This document shows, in pieces, positions 60,058 through 64,000 of a stretch of DNA of 64,000 bases (position 1 is the first letter of the stretch; each line of letters begins with the position of its first letter). This DNA comes from Variovorax sp. PAMC26660 (GTDB lineage: Bacteria > Pseudomonadota > Gammaproteobacteria > Burkholderiales > Burkholderiaceae_C), in assembly GCF_014302995.1 (NCBI RefSeq), contig NZ_CP060295.1, positions 3,835,501 through 3,899,500 of the forward strand, written 5' to 3'. The notes below the pieces were generated by a model. The model had not been told where the DNA came from and did no database searches. It saw only the letters and a list, made by a program, of their open reading frames with translations. The translations under genes and the position numbers were made by a program.

Positions 60058-60714
60058 ATGAAATCTGCAGCCAACACCGTCGCTGTCGTCGACTACGGCA
60101 TGGGCAACCTGCGTTCCGTCTCGCAGGCCGTGCAGCATGCGGCCGATCAGGTCGGCGTGCAGGTCTTCGTCACCTCCGACCCTGACGTGGTGCGCAAGGC
60201 CACCCGCGTGGTGCTGCCGGGGCAGGGCGCGATGCCTGACTGCATGCGCGAGCTGCGCGACTCCGGCCTGCAGGAATCGGTGCTCGAAGCCGCCGCCAGC
60301 AAGCCGCTGTTCGGCGTGTGCGTCGGCATGCAGATGCTGCTGTCGCGCAGCGACGAAGGCCCGACCGACGGCCTTGGCCTCATACCGGGTGAGGTCATCA
60401 AGTTCGATCTGGCCGGGCGCCTGCAGCCCGACGGCAGCCGCTTCAAGGTGCCGCAGATGGGCTGGAACCAGGTGCGCCAAGCCCAGCCGCACGCGGTGTG
60501 GGCGGGCGTGCCCGACCTGAGCTACTTCTATTTCGTGCACAGCTTCTACGCACGGCCGGCCGACGCCCGCCACAGCGTGGGCGAGGCGGATTACGGCGCG
60601 TGCTTTACCGCAGCCGTTGCACGCGATAACATTTTTGCCACCCAGTTCCACCCGGAGAAGAGTGCGGACCACGGGTTGCAGCTCTACCGAAATTTCCTCC
60701 ACTGGAATCCCTGA
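60058..60714 (+). CDS. hisH: Imidazole glycerol phosphate synthase, glutaminase subunit
   Basis: A 218-residue class I glutaminase giving ammonia to HisF. Nucleophile Cys in GVCVGMQML, and His/Glu in [10 protein letters not shown] 60058 after a cctgcg-type weak site. HisF is not adjacent in the window. Confidence 0.96.
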   Translation: MKSAANTVAVVDYGMGNLRSVSQAVQHAADQVGVQVFVTSDPDVVRKATRVVLPGQGAMPDCMRELRDSGLQESVLEAAASKPLFGVCVGMQMLLSRSDEGPTDGLGLIPGEVIKFDLAGRLQPDGSRFKVPQMGWNQVRQAQPHAVWAGVPDLSYFYFVHSFYARPADARHSVGEADYGACFTAAVARDNIFATQFHPEKSADHGLQLYRNFLHWNP

Positions 60715-60777
60715 CCTACCAATCCCGCCCGGGCCGACTCTCTGACAGCCCGGATTTCGCACACTCGCGCCACTTCC

Positions 60778-61521
60778 ATGCTCCTCATTCCCGCCATTGA
60801 TCTCAAAGACGGCCACTGTGTTCGCCTCAAACAGGGCGACATGGACCAGTCCACTGTCTTCAGCGAAGACCCCGCCGCCATGGCCCGCAAGTGGGTCACT
60901 GCAGGCGCGCGGCGGCTGCATCTGGTCGATCTGAATGGCGCCTTCGCCGGCAAGCCACAGAACCACGCGGCGATCAAGGCGATTCTGAAAGAGGTCGGCG
61001 ACGACATCCCGGTGCAACTTGGCGGCGGCATCCGCGACCTCGACACCATCGAGCGCTACATCGACGACGGCCTGCGCTACGTGATCATCGGCACCGCCGC
61101 GGTCAAGAACCCGGGCTTCCTGAAGGACGCCTGCAGCGCCTTCGGCGGCCACATCATCGTGGGCCTGGACGCCAAGGACGGCAAGGTTGCCACCGATGGC
61201 TGGAGCAAGCTCACGGGCCACGAGGTGGCCGACCTGGGCAAGAAGTTCGAGGACTACGGCGTCGAGTCGATCATCTACACCGACATCGGCCGCGACGGCA
61301 TGCTCTCGGGCATCAACATCGAAGCCACCGTCAAGCTGGCGCAGGCGCTGACCATTCCGGTGATCGCCTCGGGCGGCCTGTCGAACATGGCCGACATCGA
61401 CAAGCTCTGCGCGGTCGAGTTCGAGGGCATCGAAGGCGTGATCTGCGGCCGTGCCATCTACTCGGGCGACCTCGATTTCGCCGCCGCGCAAGCCCGCGCG
61501 GACGAACTGGCCGGCGCCTGA
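60778..61521 (+). CDS. hisA: Phosphoribosylformimino-5-aminoimidazole carboxamide ribotide isomerase
   Basis: A 247-residue TIM barrel. [46 protein letters not shown] and [10 protein letters not shown] mark HisA. A 63-base gap with a 6-base GC stem (60729-60734/60748-60753) lies after hisH. Normally hisF follows; here the next gene is an ATPase 19 bases on. Confidence 0.97.
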   Translation: MLLIPAIDLKDGHCVRLKQGDMDQSTVFSEDPAAMARKWVTAGARRLHLVDLNGAFAGKPQNHAAIKAILKEVGDDIPVQLGGGIRDLDTIERYIDDGLRYVIIGTAAVKNPGFLKDACSAFGGHIIVGLDAKDGKVATDGWSKLTGHEVADLGKKFEDYGVESIIYTDIGRDGMLSGINIEATVKLAQALTIPVIASGGLSNMADIDKLCAVEFEGIEGVICGRAIYSGDLDFAAAQARADELAGA

Positions 61522-61540
61522 CGCCTTCCTTGCGCAGCGC

Positions 61541-62710
61541 GTGCTCTCCGCGCTCGCCATCGCCAACTACCGTTCGCTGCGACAGCTGACGGTGCCGCTC
61601 GGCCGGCTCACGGTCGTGACCGGCGCCAACGGCAGTGGCAAGTCGAGCGTGTACCGCGCAATGCGGCTGCTGGCCGACATTGCCAACGGCGGTGTGATCC
61701 GTTCGCTGGTGCGCGAGGGCGGGCTCTCTTCCACACTCTGGGCCGGGCCCGAGCGTTTCTCGGCCGCGATGCTGCGCGGTGAGGCGCCGGTGCAAGGCTC
61801 GACTCGCAGCGAACCCGTCAATCTGCGCCTGGGTTTTGCGGGCAGCAGCGCTGAAGACTTCGGCTACGCCATCGACATCGGCCTGCCGGTTCCGCGCGAC
61901 ACCGTGTTCGGGCGCGACCCCGAGATCAAGCGCGAAGCCATCTGGAGCGGCCCGTTTCTGCGGCCCGCGACGCAACTGGTCGATCGCAAGGGCGCAGCGC
62001 TGCGCCTGCGAGAAGACAAGAGCTGGCAGGCCGTCGGCCGCCCGATTCCCGCCTTCGCCAGCATGATGACCGAGTACGCCGATCCGCGTGCCGCACCCGA
62101 GATGCTCACGCTGCGCGAGCAGATGCGCTCCTGGCGCTTCTACGATCACTTCCGTTCCGACGCCGACGCGCCCGCGCGCCAGCCGCAGCTCGGCACCTAC
62201 ACGCCGGTGCTCGCCAACGACGGCGCCGATCTGGCCGCGGCGCTGCAGACCATCCGCGAGATCGGTGACGACGAAGCGCTCGACCGCGCCGTCGACGACG
62301 CCTTCCCGGGCGCCCGCATCGAGATCCGCGTGGTCGAGGACCGCTTCGAGACCCTGATGCACCAGCACGGTCTGCTGCGTCCGCTGACCGCCGCAGAGCT
62401 TTCGGACGGCACGCTGCGCTACCTTCTCTGGATCGCCGCGCTGCTCACGCCCCGGTCGCCGTCGCTGCTGGTGCTCAACGAGCCCGAAACCAGCCTGCAC
62501 CCAGACCTGCTGCCCGCACTTGGGCGCCTCATTGCGCAGGCGGCGCGTGGGTCGCAGGTGATCGTGGTGTCGCACGCGGCGCGCCTGATCGCTGCGCTCG
62601 AAGACGGCGAAGACCTGCAATCGGTGGTGCTCGAAAAGCAGTTCGGCGAAACCCGCATCGCGAACCTCGACATGAGCGAGATTCCGCGCTGGGAGTGGCC
62701 CGCGCGGTAG
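61541..62710 (+). CDS. AAA-type ATPase, SMC/RecF-like
   Basis: A 389-residue protein of the ABC-ATPase class: Walker A GANGSGKSS (28-36), signature-like ELSDGTLRYLLWIAALL, Walker B LLVLNEPETSLHPDLL and H-loop VSHAARLI. No coiled-coil of SMC length and no TOPRIM nuclease domain, so not OLD-type. Resembles predicted ATPases near COG4637. Start is a GTG at 61541, after the hisA stop; no ATG lies nearby. Function unknown; not part of histidine synthesis as far as known. Confidence 0.75.
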   Translation: MLSALAIANYRSLRQLTVPLGRLTVVTGANGSGKSSVYRAMRLLADIANGGVIRSLVREGGLSSTLWAGPERFSAAMLRGEAPVQGSTRSEPVNLRLGFAGSSAEDFGYAIDIGLPVPRDTVFGRDPEIKREAIWSGPFLRPATQLVDRKGAALRLREDKSWQAVGRPIPAFASMMTEYADPRAAPEMLTLREQMRSWRFYDHFRSDADAPARQPQLGTYTPVLANDGADLAAALQTIREIGDDEALDRAVDDAFPGARIEIRVVEDRFETLMHQHGLLRPLTAAELSDGTLRYLLWIAALLTPRSPSLLVLNEPETSLHPDLLPALGRLIAQAARGSQVIVVSHAARLIAALEDGEDLQSVVLEKQFGETRIANLDMSEIPRWEWPAR

Positions 62711-62726
62711 CCGGGACGGCGCTGGC

Positions 62727-63659
62727 CTACTCGGCCTTCACCTTCATCGTCTGGATGATCGTTTCGAGTTGCGCGCTCATCGGCAGGTCGATGCTTGCGC
62801 CCGAGGGCAGCTTGCGCAGGAACCAGCGCTTGTATTGCCGGTCGATTTCGCCGTCTTCCGCCAGCACCTGGAAGGTATCGATGACGAGCTTGTTCAGTTG
62901 CGCGTCGCCCTTGCGGTACATGATCCCGTAGGGGTCGTAGGAGAGGAAGTCGCCGACCACCTCGTAGTCGGCCTTGGCGGCGTCCTGTGCGATCAGGCCG
63001 TAGAGCAGCACATCGTCGGTGGCGAAGGCGTCGGCCTGGCCGCTCTTCACGAGCCCGAAGGATTCGGCGTGGTCGCGCGCCACCTGCAACTGGATGCCGA
63101 GCTTGAACTTCTCCGAAAGGTCGCGCAGCGTCTTCTCGTTGGTGGTGCCGGCCGTCACCGCCACCTTCTTGCCGGCCAGGTCGCGGAAGGACTTGATCGG
63201 CGATCCCTTCTTCACCAGCACCTTGGTGCCCGAGACGAACATCGTCGGCGAGAAGCTCACGCGCTTCTGGCGTTCGAGATTGTTGGTGGTCGAGCCGCAT
63301 TCCAGGTCGACCTTGCCGCTGGCGACCGCGTCGATGCGCGAATCGGAAGTCACGGGCACCCACTTGATCGCGAGGCTCTTGTTCACCGCGTCCTCGACGG
63401 CCGTCACCAGTGCGCGGCAGAGTTCGATCGAATAGCCGATGGGCTCCTTGCGCGCATTGAGGTACGAGAAGGGCACCGACGACTCGCGGTAGCCGATGGT
63501 GATGGCGCCGGTCTCGCGCGCCTTGGCCAGGGTGCCGGTCAGTGTTGTCAGGCCCTGGTCTTGCGCTTGCGCCGGCCCGGCAGCGAGGGCTGCGGCCGCC
63601 AGCAGCAAGGCGACCAGGAAACGCGGCAGCGGGCCTGTGCGCTTCATGGCGTGGCTCAT
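62727..63659 (-). CDS. Amino-acid ABC-type periplasmic binding protein (GltI-like)
   Basis: A 310-residue exported protein. Signal peptide ends near residue 32 (AQAQD). The SBP_bac_3 fold shows GAITIGYRESSVPFSYLN, IGYSIELCRALV, LECGSTTNN and GIMYRKGD, closest to glutamate/aspartate binding proteins. Starts with an ATGA overlap to the upstream symporter gene on the same strand; no ABC permease is in view, so it may feed the symporter's operon or a distant permease. Confidence 0.85.
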   Translation of the reverse strand: MSHAMKRTGPLPRFLVALLLAAAALAAGPAQAQDQGLTTLTGTLAKARETGAITIGYRESSVPFSYLNARKEPIGYSIELCRALVTAVEDAVNKSLAIKWVPVTSDSRIDAVASGKVDLECGSTTNNLERQKRVSFSPTMFVSGTKVLVKKGSPIKSFRDLAGKKVAVTAGTTNEKTLRDLSEKFKLGIQLQVARDHAESFGLVKSGQADAFATDDVLLYGLIAQDAAKADYEVVGDFLSYDPYGIMYRKGDAQLNKLVIDTFQVLAEDGEIDRQYKRWFLRKLPSGASIDLPMSAQLETIIQTMKVKAE

Positions 63660-64000
63660 GCGTGGGCCGGGTGGGCGAGGGTGGCGTCGCCTTCCGCGTC
63701 CAGCGCCCGCGCATTGACCTCGGCGTCGCTCTCGGAGAGCAGTTCGCCTTCCCATTTGGCGACCACCGCGGTGGCGATGGAGTTGCCCACCGCGTTGGTG
63801 GCCGAGCGGCCCATGTCCAGGAAGGTGTCCACGCCCAGGATCAGCAGCAGGCCGGCCTCGGGAATGTCGAAGTGGTTCAGCGTGGCGGCAATCACCACCA
63901 GCGAGGCGCGCGGTACGCCGGCCATGCCCTTGGAGGTGAGCATCAGGATCAGCAGCATCGTGATCTGGGTGCTGATCGGCATGTGGATGTCGTAGGCCTG
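63656..64000 (-). CDS. Dicarboxylate/amino acid:cation symporter, C-terminal part (cut by window edge)
   Basis: The 114 visible residues match the C-terminal end of DctA/GltP transporters: AYDIHMPISTQITMLLILML, the SKGMAGVPRASLVVI hairpin, LILGVDTFLDMGRSATNAVGN with the Asp/Arg/Asn substrate and cation ligands, and then a tail. Start lies beyond the window. The 4-base overlap with the binding-protein gene suggests one operon for C4-dicarboxylate or glutamate/aspartate uptake. Confidence 0.88.
   Translation of the reverse strand, partial: QAYDIHMPISTQITMLLILMLTSKGMAGVPRASLVVIAATLNHFDIPEAGLLLILGVDTFLDMGRSATNAVGNSIATAVVAKWEGELLSESDAEVNARALDAEGDATLAHPAHA

Noticed and set aside
60729..60753. Terminator between hisH and hisA
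   Set aside because: The 6-base GC stem has a 13-base loop and no T-run.

Overview
The window is a 64-kb piece of a GC-rich chromosome, almost certainly from a beta-proteobacterium of the Burkholderiales/Comamonadaceae, most likely Variovorax or a close relative. This is inferred from the gene order (pilMNOPQ-aroK-aroB-dgt, gltBD followed by mla genes, murA-his operon, ccsBA next to a c4-type cytochrome), the short HisG, the codon use and the protein sequences. No phage, plasmid, CRISPR, rRNA or tRNA genes were seen. The coding density is very high and most of the genes are housekeeping.

Layout. 1-7.7 kb: edge of a LysR regulator, a lipoprotein-type cardiolipin synthase/phospholipase D, then an iron/cofactor uptake block: a siderophore-type TonB receptor behind a possible Fur box, a PepSY membrane protein, a small membrane protein and a TonB receptor very similar to E. 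coli PqqU/YncD. 7.7-13.4 kb: a NitT/TauT-type ABC importer divergent from a TctDE-like two-component system. This block carries two copies of an unusual 258-bp double-hairpin repeat, one after pqqU and one between the response regulator and the sensor kinase. 13.4-18.3 kb: metK divergent from two lipid A-type acyltransferases, an epoxide-hydrolase-like enzyme and engB. 18.4-24.5 kb: a diheme cytochrome c, the cytochrome c maturation pair ccsB/ccsA and the methionine sulfoxide repair pair msrPQ. 24.5-28.8 kb: lysA-lptM, cyaY and penicillin-binding protein 1A.

28.8-39.8 kb: the type IV pilus assembly operon pilMNOPQ running into aroK, aroB, dgt, an MFS transporter, a DUF1415 protein and a methyltransferase. 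39.8-41.4 kb: a DUF1266-like protein and a RAYT/Y1 transposase gene with an AT-rich tail. 41.4-47.8 kb: glutamate synthase gltBD, closed by a terminator. 47.8-53.8 kb: the phospholipid transport genes mlaF-E-D-A-C-B, an ABC exporter pair and an ibaG/bolA gene. 53.8-61.5 kb: murA followed by hisG, hisD, two uncharacterised envelope genes, hisC, hisB, hisH and hisA. 61.5-64 kb: an SMC/RecF-like ATPase and, on the other strand, an amino-acid binding protein coupled to a truncated dicarboxylate/glutamate symporter.

The most unusual structure is the paired 258-bp repeat. Each copy contains two long hairpins whose loops are reverse complements of one another, so they could form a kissing complex, and one copy splits a two-component operon. 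Other points of interest are the PqqU orthologue, the two envelope genes inside the his operon, the missing hisF/hisIE after hisA, and the pyrimidine-only leader of ccsB.
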